Assembly (NCBI GenBank): GCA_027083015.1
Contig: JALWQS010000073.1
Span: 1 to 6,183, forward strand
DNA length: 6,183 nt
Source: Candidatus Woesearchaeota archaeon
Lineage (GTDB): Archaea; Nanobdellota; Nanobdellia; Woesearchaeales; UBA11576
Direction: 5' to 3'
Shown: positions 1 to 5,294 of the stretch, in pieces
Numbering within the stretch: position 1 is the stretch's first letter
How the letters are laid out: each line of letters starts with the position of its first letter
The notes under the pieces: generated by a model
The model's input: only the letters and a program-made list of their open reading frames with translations
Told to the model about the DNA's origin: nothing
The model's database searches: none
Position numbers and translations under genes: made by a program

Positions 1-4
1 TATT

Positions 5-14
5 AAAGGAGGTT
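5..14 (+). promoter_or_regulatory. Shine-Dalgarno site of aEF1B
   Basis: AAAGGAGGTT, a near-perfect match to the complement of the archaeal 16S 3' end (core GGAGGT), ends 6 bases before the ATG at 21. It fixes that ATG as the start. The promoter of this gene, or an upstream operon partner, lies outside the window. Confidence 0.9.
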
Positions 15-20
15 ACTAGA

Positions 21-296
21 ATGGGTACAGCTATTATCACATTGAAGATTATGCCTGAAGGCGTAGAAACAGAACTTGATCCTATTAAAGAGCAAGCCAC
101 TAAACTGATCGCGGAGTTTGGCGGAGAGGTAGGCAAGGATGAGATTGAGCCTATAGCTTTCGGCCTTAAGGCATTGAAGCTTTTCTTTGTCATGGACGAG
201 AAGCTTGGTTCAACTGAAGATCTTGAAGAGAAGATTAAAGCTCTTGACGGTGTCGCTTCTGTTGAAGTTGTTGACGTTCGTAGAGCTCTTGGATAG
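21..296 (+). CDS. ef1b: Translation elongation factor 1-beta (aEF1B), GDP/GTP exchange factor
   Basis: This 91-residue cytoplasmic protein is the archaeal aEF1B. It exchanges GDP for GTP on aEF1A so that the factor can load another aminoacyl-tRNA. Family knowledge: archaeal versions are about 85-95 residues and consist only of the C-terminal exchange domain of eukaryotic eEF1B, so this copy is full length. Recognisable pieces are the opening strand (residues 1-12, GTAIITLKIMPEG), the segment around residues 42-57 (IEPIAFGLKALKLFFV), the helix LEEKIKALDGV (residues 68-78) and the closing strand VEVVDVRRALG. The start is set by a strong SD ending 6 bases upstream. The gene ends 33 bases from the convergent 294-residue gene, and a T-rich stretch follows the stop. 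Identification is very secure. Confidence 0.96.
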   Translation: MGTAIITLKIMPEGVETELDPIKEQATKLIAEFGGEVGKDEIEPIAFGLKALKLFFVMDEKLGSTEDLEEKIKALDGVASVEVVDVRRALG

Positions 297-303
297 AACA
301 AGA

Positions 304-330
304 GTTTTATCATTTTTTCTTATCTATTCT
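304..330 (+). terminator. Oligo-T archaeal terminator after aEF1B
   Basis: Directly after the TAG stop of aEF1B the plus strand reads GTTTTATCATTTTTTCTTATC, several T-runs without a GC-rich hairpin. This is the usual form of an archaeal termination signal. It fills the 33-base gap between the convergent genes. The minus strand has no matching T-run just past the 294-residue gene, so I call it for the plus strand only. Confidence 0.6.
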
Positions 331-1214
331 TACTCATAGATCATATTTCCTTCATCATCAAGAAATCCTGTGGGTTTCGGCATTTCTACTTCTCCTACTG
401 AAAGATTGCTCAGCGTCGCATACCTTAATGCTTGGTCACTTATTTGTCTCGTATCTTGATCATCATCTCTTCCCATATTTCTTTCCGACGTATTTTCTTC
501 CAGTACAGTATCAAAAGTGATGGTTGATCTTTTCGCATCAAAACGGAATACTGCGCGGTATTCTGTTCTTGAACCTGTTATATCAGGTATGCTCTTGTAA
601 GCTTGTTCCACAAGTTCCTCATCTGTGAAACCAGGTCTGCATCCCAGATATCTTGCAATCTCCTTTATGAACATCAGTGTTCCTTCAACTCTTTTTGAGA
701 AACCCTTGCCAAAATAGAATTCTATCCTTCCTTTTGTATAGCCCAGATCATCGGCTGACATGCCTATCCTCACGCCTGTCGAGTCTTCATATCTTCCGTT
801 GGTATATTCTTCTCCGTTAAGCAGCAGAGAGTAGCCCTCTCTGAAACAGACATCTGCCAAGCGTTTGGTGCTTCTTACAAACTCCTCCAGATTTAGTTTC
901 TGTTCTAGTCCTATTCTTGCCAGTCTTGCTGGTGTCGGTCTTGAAGCTTTTCTTCTGTCCAGACGCGTAGGTCTTCTTAGGTCAGAGAATACCTGTTCTC
1001 TTGAACTGCCTTTTAGAGAATAAAAACCTGCATTATCTGTCATTCCTGAACCTTTAGAACTCACAATACCTTTTCTATCACTTCTATGGCCATAATGTCC
1101 TGCCTGTTCCTCCCGCGCCTCAATAGTTTCTCCTGTTTCGCCTAATAGTTCTTCTAAAGCAGAATCAAGATCTGTGAATCCATCTAGACCGGGTTGTGGT
1201 TTTCCTTGCTGCAT
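330..1214 (-). CDS. Unrecognised 294-residue protein, disordered N-terminus plus alpha/beta core
   Basis: I do not recognise this family. Roughly residues 1-95 are rich in Gly, Ser, Arg, Asp and Glu, with little hydrophobic content, and look disordered; the stretch around 80-100 is basic (DLRRPTRLDRRKASRP). A likely folded part covers about 105-250, with alternating helices (NLEEFVRSTKRLADVC, VEGTLMFIKEIARYLG) and strands (GRIEFYFGKG, EYRAVFRFDA, STITFDTVLEE), suggesting a small alpha/beta domain. Residues 250-294 form an acidic, probably flexible tail ending GFLDDEGNMIYE. There is no signal peptide, membrane segment, zinc-binding cysteine cluster or nucleotide-binding loop. The ATG is preceded by GGTGA (1224-1228 on the minus strand) with 9 bases spacing, which supports this start. 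A GTG/TTG alternative is not needed. The uninterrupted length and well-placed SD support a real gene; the function is unknown. Confidence 0.85.
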   Translation of the reverse strand: MQQGKPQPGLDGFTDLDSALEELLGETGETIEAREEQAGHYGHRSDRKGIVSSKGSGMTDNAGFYSLKGSSREQVFSDLRRPTRLDRRKASRPTPARLARIGLEQKLNLEEFVRSTKRLADVCFREGYSLLLNGEEYTNGRYEDSTGVRIGMSADDLGYTKGRIEFYFGKGFSKRVEGTLMFIKEIARYLGCRPGFTDEELVEQAYKSIPDITGSRTEYRAVFRFDAKRSTITFDTVLEENTSERNMGRDDDQDTRQISDQALRYATLSNLSVGEVEMPKPTGFLDDEGNMIYE

Positions 1215-1223
1215 CTTTATCTC

Positions 1224-1228
1224 TCACC
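1224..1228 (-). promoter_or_regulatory. Shine-Dalgarno site of the 294-residue protein gene
   Basis: On the minus strand GGTGA lies 9 bases before the ATG at 1214 and matches the archaeal anti-SD. The 10 bases around it (AGGTGAGAGA, 1220-1229) are identical to those around the SD of the 390-residue protein gene at 4081-4090, probably reflecting shared ribosome-binding consensus rather than homology. Confidence 0.7.
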
Positions 1229-1232
1229 TTAG

Positions 1233-1256
1233 GGATGGTTTGAACATCCTTAAATG
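1233..1256 (-). promoter_or_regulatory. Possible promoter with short dyad upstream of the 294-residue gene
   Basis: The minus strand carries a TATA-like CATTTAAG (1249-1256) followed by a 5-bp inverted repeat, GGATG-N7-CATCC (1233-1249). The predicted transcription start, about 26 bases beyond the TATA centre, would fall near 1226, inside the SD, so the fit is imperfect. An alternative promoter is the GATATATC at 1326-1333, which would give a leader of about 90 bases. The dyad could be an operator or chance. Confidence 0.25.
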
Positions 1257-1351
1257 CTTCCGCTGACATTTTTACTTTTCTAAGAAAAAAGCTCTGTTTT
1301 TATTGACTTTTAGAATAAGATATCAGATATATCATCTAAAATAGGTATGTA

Positions 1352-1401
1352 GAATAAAAAAGGCAAGGGCAAGACTCCACCCCCGCAAGTCAGCCCTTGC
1401 C
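1352..1401 (-). terminator. Strong hairpin with T-tract on the minus strand
   Basis: GGCAAGGGC (1362-1370) pairs perfectly with GCCCTTGCC (1393-1401). The stem continues after a small bulge as GACT/AGTC (1373-1376 with 1388-1391), leaving an 11-base C-rich loop. Read on the minus strand, the hairpin is followed immediately by TTTTTTATT (down to about 1353). This has the form of an intrinsic terminator, and T-tracts also end archaeal transcripts. The plus strand has no T-run after the stem. It could end the cdc6 transcript or a separate minus-strand RNA containing elements A and B, before the 294-residue gene begins. Confidence 0.6.
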
Positions 1402-1437
1402 ATGGTCTCCAAAATGGACTTTGAAGCTTGAAATAAC

Positions 1438-1512
1438 AAAAACTCGCTACTCGGGTCTATCCCCAACCTAAAGGTAGGGGTATTAACGACCCTCGCTTAA
1501 CGGCGAGTTTTT
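1438..1512. repeat. Structured element A, tandem partner of element B
   Basis: A 75-base imperfect palindrome. The outer arms AAAAACTCGC (1438-1447) and GCGAGTTTTT (1503-1512) pair perfectly over 10 bp. A middle stem GGGTC/GACCC (1453-1457 with 1488-1492) and an apical stem CCCC-ACC/GGT-GGGG (1461-1480, loop TAAA) nest inside. The 3' arm GCGAG can also pair with a second CTCGC at 1492-1496 across TTAACG, giving a competing hairpin. The motifs CTAAAGG, GTATTAA and TAACG occur in the same order in element B. No protein is encoded. It may be a structured RNA or the end of an IS200/IS605-type element; strand is undecided. Confidence 0.65.
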
Positions 1513-1516
1513 GGGA

Positions 1517-1580
1517 TTGAAAATCTCTCCCTAAAGGACGGAGTATTAAACTCCTTGCAAATCTCTAACGAGATTTTCAA
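1517..1580. repeat. Structured element B, tandem partner of element A
   Basis: A 64-base imperfect palindrome four bases from element A. The outer arms TTGAAAATCTC (1517-1527) and GAGATTTTCAA (1570-1580) pair perfectly over 11 bp. Inside, CTCC can pair with GGAG across the CTAAAGG segment, and GGAGT can instead pair with ACTCC across ATTAA. The 3' arm GAGATTT can also pair with AAATCTC at 1559-1565 across TAAC. The layout matches element A while the stem bases differ, so the pairing is kept although sequence is not. Confidence 0.65.
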
Positions 1581-1672
1581 TAAACTTTTGATGTTTTGAC
1601 ACGATTGATCATAATCTCTGACTGTATTTACCTTCACATACCTGCTGCGTAGATCAGACTATGATAAGTCAA

Positions 1673-2860
1673 CTATAATGAGTCTCTGATGAGCTTTCTG
1701 AGTTTTTTTCTTGTCGCTGAGTCTATGTCTATCGTTATTGTCCTTGATTTCTTTCTTAGGTCCTTTAACCATCCTACTTCTGATCTGATGAGTCCTAACT
1801 CGCTTAGGTTTACGATAAATGTTCTTATGCTTCTTACTGTCAACGGTTGAACATTCTGTTTTTCGCAAACTTCTCTATATAGCTTGTATACCTTTCCGCT
1901 GTCGAACTTACTGGCTTTTGTCTTGATCATTGCCAGATATAGCAGTTTCTGATGTTTTGTCAATGTAGATACGAGGCCGAAAAGCTCGTCTTTCTCTAAT
2001 GTCTGAAGTGCCGGATCTACCAGGTCAAGTGTAATCTTTTTGAGCCCTCTTGCTACTGCTATCTTAGCGCAGGTATCCAGAAGTTCCAGTGCTTTTCTTG
2101 CATCTCCTCCTCGTGATGCCTCTATCTCTGCAACTTTTTGTATCACTTGTTCTGAGACTACTTCCTTCTTGAATGCCTCTTTTGCTCGTGATTTCAGTAT
2201 GTCTTCTAGTTCTTCTGCTGTGTAAGGTGCAAATATGACCTTGACTCTTCCTAGCGTGCTTTGTGTTTTTGGCTTTATGTAATCTGAAACTTTCACGTCG
2301 TTTGATATTAGTATCGTGCTTACTTTTGATTTAACTGTATCGTTTACCCTGCTGAGCCTATAAAGTATATCATCTCCTCCTTCTTTAAGAGCGTAATCCA
2401 CTTCGTCCAATACGACTATCACGTGGGTTTTCAGATCGTTGAGGAGTTTGGTGAATTCTGCTATAGCTTTTCCTCGTGTCCATCCCACTCTGGGATATGA
2501 CCTTTCAGGATTCAGTTGTGAAAGAATATCGATCAGTATTGTCGTTTCTGTCCTGTTCTCTGAACAGTTGACATAAGCTTTTGTCAGCGAGACCTTTCTT
2601 TTTTTTGCTTCTTCTTCAAGCTCACCCATCAGTTCGGTTATCACTGCTGTTTTTCCTGTTCCTGGATTTCCATAGACGAACACGCAGGATACTGCGGAGT
2701 TCATAAGTATAGGAGCCAACTCCATTATCAACTCATTCTTCTGTTCAGTCCTGTGTAGAAGACCAGAAGGAGGTAACAGCTTGTAAAGCAAGTCCCTATC
2801 CCTGTATATAGGATTGTCCAGTACTGATGCAAAAGTAACTTTTTCTGTAATTACACACAC
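1673..2860 (-). CDS. cdc6: Orc1/Cdc6 replication initiator, AAA+ ATPase
   Basis: This 395-residue protein is archaeal Orc1/Cdc6, which binds origin DNA and loads the MCM helicase. Visible motifs: Walker A GNPGTGKT (residues 64-71), Walker B VVLDEVD (149-155), sensor-1 strand TILISN ending at Asn187, and sensor-2 GGDARKA (251-257). The segment LGRVKVIFAPYTAEEL (about 202-217), which joins the AAA+ base to the lid, is also typical. The C-terminal part (about 297-375, TKHQKLLYLAMIK to GLIRSEV) is the winged-helix DNA-binding domain. All catalytic motifs are intact and length is normal. The open frame extends to a TTG at 2929, but the TATA-like box at 2937-2944 predicts a transcript start near 2914, downstream of that codon. 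I therefore prefer the GTG at 2860, although its SD is poor. The gene is divergent from scpA; the gap may contain an origin. Confidence 0.95.
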   Translation of the reverse strand: MCVITEKVTFASVLDNPIYRDRDLLYKLLPPSGLLHRTEQKNELIMELAPILMNSAVSCVFVYGNPGTGKTAVITELMGELEEEAKKRKVSLTKAYVNCSENRTETTILIDILSQLNPERSYPRVGWTRGKAIAEFTKLLNDLKTHVIVVLDEVDYALKEGGDDILYRLSRVNDTVKSKVSTILISNDVKVSDYIKPKTQSTLGRVKVIFAPYTAEELEDILKSRAKEAFKKEVVSEQVIQKVAEIEASRGGDARKALELLDTCAKIAVARGLKKITLDLVDPALQTLEKDELFGLVSTLTKHQKLLYLAMIKTKASKFDSGKVYKLYREVCEKQNVQPLTVRSIRTFIVNLSELGLIRSEVGWLKDLRKKSRTITIDIDSATRKKLRKLIRDSL

Positions 2861-2887
2861 CCCTTTTCCCCAGCAAGACGCTGTAAA

Positions 2888-2913
2888 ATGATTAAAATGA
2901 TTGTTTAATGATA
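2888..2913. repeat. ATGATT direct repeats in the cdc6 leader
   Basis: ATGATT occurs at 2888-2893 and 2897-2902, with ATGATA at 2908-2913, spaced 9 and 11 bases apart. They cover the predicted cdc6 transcription start and leader. Near-helical-turn spacing would suit binding of a protein, possibly Cdc6 itself, but such short AT-rich repeats can arise by chance. Confidence 0.35.
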
Positions 2914-2935
2914 TTTTTACGCAGACCAAAACTAC

Positions 2936-2945
2936 TATTTAAATC
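2936..2945 (-). promoter_or_regulatory. TATA-like promoter element of cdc6
   Basis: The minus strand reads GATTTAAATA, a good archaeal TATA box. Its centre near 2940 puts the transcription start at about 2914, leaving a leader of about 54 bases to the GTG at 2860 and excluding the TTG at 2929 from the transcript. Confidence 0.5.
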
Positions 2946-3061
2946 TTCCTATTTTTCCGATTGTTCCGTTAATGTACAATATGTTATAGAACGAACAGAA
3001 GAACAAAGAACAAGAAAACAAAGACATCAAACACTTAAAAATAACCACTTAAAAGGGACAA

Positions 3062-3073
3062 AAAGTTTATATA
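3062..3073 (+). promoter_or_regulatory. BRE/TATA promoter of scpA
   Basis: AAAGTTTATATA has a purine-rich BRE-like part and a TTTATATA box centred near 3070. The expected start, about 26-28 bases downstream, falls at 3096-3098, so the ATG at 3099 would be leaderless or nearly so. A second TATA-like TTTAAATA (3092-3099) stands at the same distance from the in-frame ATG at 3123. Confidence 0.6.
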
Positions 3074-3098
3074 CTTCTTACATCCCCAAAGTTTAAAT

Positions 3099-3911
3099 AT
3101 GGTTATCTCAAGTGCTTACCCAATGGCTAATACTGATGAAGTTCATGAACGTATCTATAAGATAATCACAGATACTGAAGAGATCACCTGGAAGAGCATA
3201 ATCATGGATCTTATCAGGTCTGAAGATATGGATCCATGGAACATAAATATCTCTCTTCTGACCAAAAAGTATATTCAAGCTGTAAGAAAGTTCAAGGAAG
3301 CTAATCTAAGGATTTCCGGCAAGGTTCTGCTTGCTGCCGCTCTCCTGTTAAGGATCAAGTCCAGCAGGCTCATCGGAGAGGACATCATGGAGTTTGACCG
3401 GCTTTTGGCCACCACTGAAGAAGATCTTTACTCTGAAGAATCCTTTGTTGAAGGAGAACTTGGAGCTTTAGGTGTCCAGATCCAAAAGCCTGAGAATCTT
3501 CCGTTGATTCCCCGAACTCCACAACCCAGGAAAAGGAAGGTTTCTGTATACGACCTTATAGATGCTCTTGATGTTGCTCTTAATGTCAAAAAAAGACGGG
3601 TGCTTAACCACCTCAGACAGAAAGAGCTGAAGCTTCCTGACAAAAAATTTGACATCTCTAAACTTATGGATGATCTGATGAAAGACGTTGCAGAATACCT
3701 TAACAAGAACTCATCGAAAAAAGTTGCTTTTTCACATCTGGTCCCTTCACAATCAAAGCACGACAAGGTGCTAACCTTTATTCCTATGTTACATCTGAAA
3801 AATGCAAGAAAGATTGACCTGGAACAGCACAAGCATTTTGAAGAGATCTGGATAAAACTTATAGATAGAAAGGAAGTTCCGGCTCAAAAAGACTCTGACA
3901 AAAAGGAGTGA
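3099..3911 (+). CDS. scpA: ScpA, kleisin subunit of the SMC chromosome-condensation complex
   Basis: This 270-residue protein matches the ScpA/kleisin family, which bridges the SMC ATPase heads and helps organise and segregate the chromosome. The N-terminal SMC-neck-binding domain is clear: MDLIRSEDMDPWNINISLLT (residues 36-55), followed by the helix KVLLAAALLLRIKSSRL (75-91). A flexible acidic and proline-rich middle runs from about 95 to 147, then VSVYDLIDALDVAL (148-161). The C-terminal winged-helix domain that binds the SMC cap covers about 206-256 (VAFSHLVPS to FEEIWIKLI). Length is typical. No SMC or ScpB gene lies in the window; the gene is monocistronic and divergent from cdc6. The start at 3099 fits a leaderless transcript from the TATA at 3066-3073; the ATG at 3123 (262 residues) is an alternative, and neither has an SD. 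Confidence 0.92.
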   Translation: MVISSAYPMANTDEVHERIYKIITDTEEITWKSIIMDLIRSEDMDPWNINISLLTKKYIQAVRKFKEANLRISGKVLLAAALLLRIKSSRLIGEDIMEFDRLLATTEEDLYSEESFVEGELGALGVQIQKPENLPLIPRTPQPRKRKVSVYDLIDALDVALNVKKRRVLNHLRQKELKLPDKKFDISKLMDDLMKDVAEYLNKNSSKKVAFSHLVPSQSKHDKVLTFIPMLHLKNARKIDLEQHKHFEEIWIKLIDRKEVPAQKDSDKKE

Positions 3912-4011
3912 TCCATGCTTGCTTTTCAGTAAAAAGAGGCATTCTCTGACTTAGTTTAGTAAAAAAAACCAGGGTAATGATTAAAAAGAGATTTTTATTA
4001 TCTTCGATGAG

Positions 4012-4022
4012 CGAAATATAAA
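4012..4022 (+). promoter_or_regulatory. BRE/TATA promoter of the 390-residue protein gene
   Basis: CGAAATATAAA combines a BRE-like CGAAA with TATAAA. The predicted transcription start is near 4044, giving a leader of about 48 bases to the ATG at 4092, consistent with the SD there. The rest of the 3912-4081 gap shows only a weak T-run (3992-3996) that could terminate scpA. Confidence 0.5.
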
Positions 4023-4081
4023 GGAGATGCGACTAAGATTATAGACAGAATTACAAACAGATATAGTTCATACAGGATTTA

Positions 4082-4086
4082 GGTGA
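4082..4086 (+). promoter_or_regulatory. Shine-Dalgarno site deciding the 4092 start
   Basis: GGTGA matches the archaeal anti-SD and ends 5 bases before the ATG at 4092. The GTG at 4083 that lengthens the frame by three codons is part of this SD and is therefore an unlikely start. Confidence 0.75.
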
Positions 4087-4091
4087 GAGAG

Positions 4092-5264
4092 ATGGTACTT
4101 AATGAAGTTATTGATGAAGAATTTTTTGATTTGAAGATGCGCGATAGGGTAGCCAACCAGCTTTTCAAAGCTGTTGAGAGAACTTCTTCTACCCACCTCA
4201 ACCATAAGGAAGCTTATGACAGGAAGGTGCTGAGCGATATTGAGAGGAATATCCTAAAGATATTCTTTGATGATATATCTGATGAAGAGCTTATAGAGAT
4301 CCGACGTGCTAGGGATTACACTGACATGAGACTGGAATCTTCTGTCAGGGAGTTAGACGATGATTCACCTTACCTTAACAGCTGTAGGTTTGTGGAGACC
4401 GTAAGACTGGCTATGATAGAAGCGGTGAAAGCTACTGATTTTTCTATTCCTCAACATGAACAGCTGCAGTCATACCTTGAGTTTCTTTTGAGACCTATAG
4501 GTCTATTGTACGGTATCCAGACCAACAAGCATGCTGAACAGACCATAAGATGGGCTCGGGAAGATAGGGTATTGAAGAACTCTGAGCTGGCAAAGATTCA
4601 AAAAAGGATAGCTGGTAAGCCTGTCCTCTCTTCTTGGGTGGGAAAAGCTAATGAGATTGACTTAAGGAGTGATGATGGTTCTTATCTTGTTCCTATCAAT
4701 GTTGAGAGGGTTATCCACAGCATTGTCGGTTTGGTCCGTGATTCTTATGATCCGGAGATAGTCTCTGCTTATCAGAGAAAATTTGGTTTCACGCGCCACC
4801 AGGGTTTTGAACAGATTTTAGCTGAAAGGATCCTCAGCGATGTTTTTGATTATTCTCCTGATGATGCGCGAGATAAATTTTCCAAGACTGTTGAGACAGT
4901 TGATTTTGAAAGAAAAGCCGTCTATGGTCTCTTAAAGTCTTTGATTGATCATCCTGAACTTAGGACTTTAGAGAAAGCCAGGACTTACGCTATTGGGTCT
5001 GGCGGATTTGAGGAAGAGGATTATGAGAGGGCAGTATCTGTTTTTAGGCCTAAAGCAAAGACTCTTTACAGGATTGCTAAGACTGTTGAAGTTCCTGCTA
5101 AAAAGGGCTTGTTGGATTTCAATGATCGCTATTTGATCACTGAAGGTCTTCGTCTGGCAGTTGGAGGTTTTTCTCAGAAAGCGCTTCTTTTGGCGAATAG
5201 TTCCTCTGGCCTTATAAGGTTGGCCAGATCTAATTACCTTAAGCAAGCATTCAGCTCTAGATAA
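4092..5264 (+). CDS. Unrecognised 390-residue, mostly helical soluble protein
   Basis: I do not recognise this family. The protein is predicted from composition to be mostly alpha-helical: long charged amphipathic stretches (about 1-90, for example VLSDIERNILKIFFDDISDEELIEI), a moderately hydrophobic region around 100-150 (FVETVRLAMIEAVKA; FLLRPIGLLYGIQ), a possible extended segment around 175-205 (KPVLSSWVGKANEIDL), then further helices to the end, with a C-terminal run GLIRLARSNYLKQAFSSR. There is one cysteine, no signal peptide, no clear membrane span, no Walker motif and no zinc ribbon. The start rests on the GGTGA SD at 4082-4086. It has its own promoter-like element and sits between scpA and aIF6, but that gives no firm functional link. 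Length and SD make it a real gene; the function is unknown, possibly lineage-specific. Confidence 0.88.
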   Translation: MVLNEVIDEEFFDLKMRDRVANQLFKAVERTSSTHLNHKEAYDRKVLSDIERNILKIFFDDISDEELIEIRRARDYTDMRLESSVRELDDDSPYLNSCRFVETVRLAMIEAVKATDFSIPQHEQLQSYLEFLLRPIGLLYGIQTNKHAEQTIRWAREDRVLKNSELAKIQKRIAGKPVLSSWVGKANEIDLRSDDGSYLVPINVERVIHSIVGLVRDSYDPEIVSAYQRKFGFTRHQGFEQILAERILSDVFDYSPDDARDKFSKTVETVDFERKAVYGLLKSLIDHPELRTLEKARTYAIGSGGFEEEDYERAVSVFRPKAKTLYRIAKTVEVPAKKGLLDFNDRYLITEGLRLAVGGFSQKALLLANSSSGLIRLARSNYLKQAFSSR

Positions 5265-5294
5265 ACTGCTTTTGTTGAGAAATAAATTAACAAA

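Larger units (their letters stand above)
1215..1672. other. Non-coding region between cdc6 and the 294-residue gene
   Basis: No open frame of credible length or composition lies in these 458 bases. From left to right they hold the leader of the 294-residue gene (to about 1260), an AT-rich segment with the palindromic GATATATC (to about 1350), a strong hairpin with minus-strand T-tract (1352-1401), a linker (1402-1437), two tandem structured elements (1438-1580), and about 90 bases of undistinguished sequence up to the cdc6 stop. The structured parts make up roughly half of it and are more GC-rich than their surroundings, which suggests a structured RNA or a mobile-element remnant. Confidence 0.7.
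2861..3098. other. AT-rich divergent gap between cdc6 and scpA, candidate replication origin
   Basis: Archaeal origins often lie beside orc1/cdc6. This 238-base gap contains an imperfect inverted repeat (GTTCCGTT at 2963-2970 against GAACGAAC at 2989-2996), a 39-base T-free A-rich run (2988-3026) with AGAAC at 2988, 3000 and 3007, a CACTTAAAA direct repeat (3032-3040 and 3046-3054), and the mirror run CCCCTTTTCCCC at 2860-2871. I see no clear match to the canonical origin recognition box, so the call rests on position, AT content and repeats. Confidence 0.4.

Noticed and set aside
1362..1401. GC-rich hairpin as part of a tRNA or other stable RNA gene
   Set aside because: No T-loop GTTCRAATC, no cloverleaf arms and no CCA-end context; it is a single long stem.
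1438..1580. CRISPR array
   Set aside because: Only two units, which are not identical and have no spacer between them beyond four bases; the repeats are palindromic in a way that suits structure, not an array.
1660..1703. Box C/D sRNA-like ATGATAA, CTGATGA and CTGA motifs
   Set aside because: The spacing is wrong (boxes overlap or are 5 bases apart) and the region overlaps the cdc6 3' end.
1659..1868. 69-residue minus-strand frame inside and beyond the cdc6 3' end
   Set aside because: It overlaps the intact cdc6 winged-helix coding region in another frame, is extremely Lys/Arg-rich and has no convincing start context; it is a shadow frame.
2040..2225. 61-residue plus-strand frame antisense to cdc6
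   Set aside because: Ser/Ala-rich composition is typical of antisense reading of a real gene; no SD or promoter.
2908..3096. 62-residue plus-strand frame in the cdc6-scpA gap
   Set aside because: It runs through the promoters of both neighbours, has no SD, and its Lys/Gln/Arg composition reflects the A-rich tract.
3428..3832. 134-residue minus-strand frame antisense to scpA
   Set aside because: Antisense shadow: Ser/Phe/Cys-rich, no SD, and scpA is clearly the real frame.
4019..4044. Mini-ORF ATG at 4027 after AAAGGAG
   Set aside because: Only five codons, the SD-like bases abut the ATG with no spacing, and they overlap the TATA-like promoter of the next gene.
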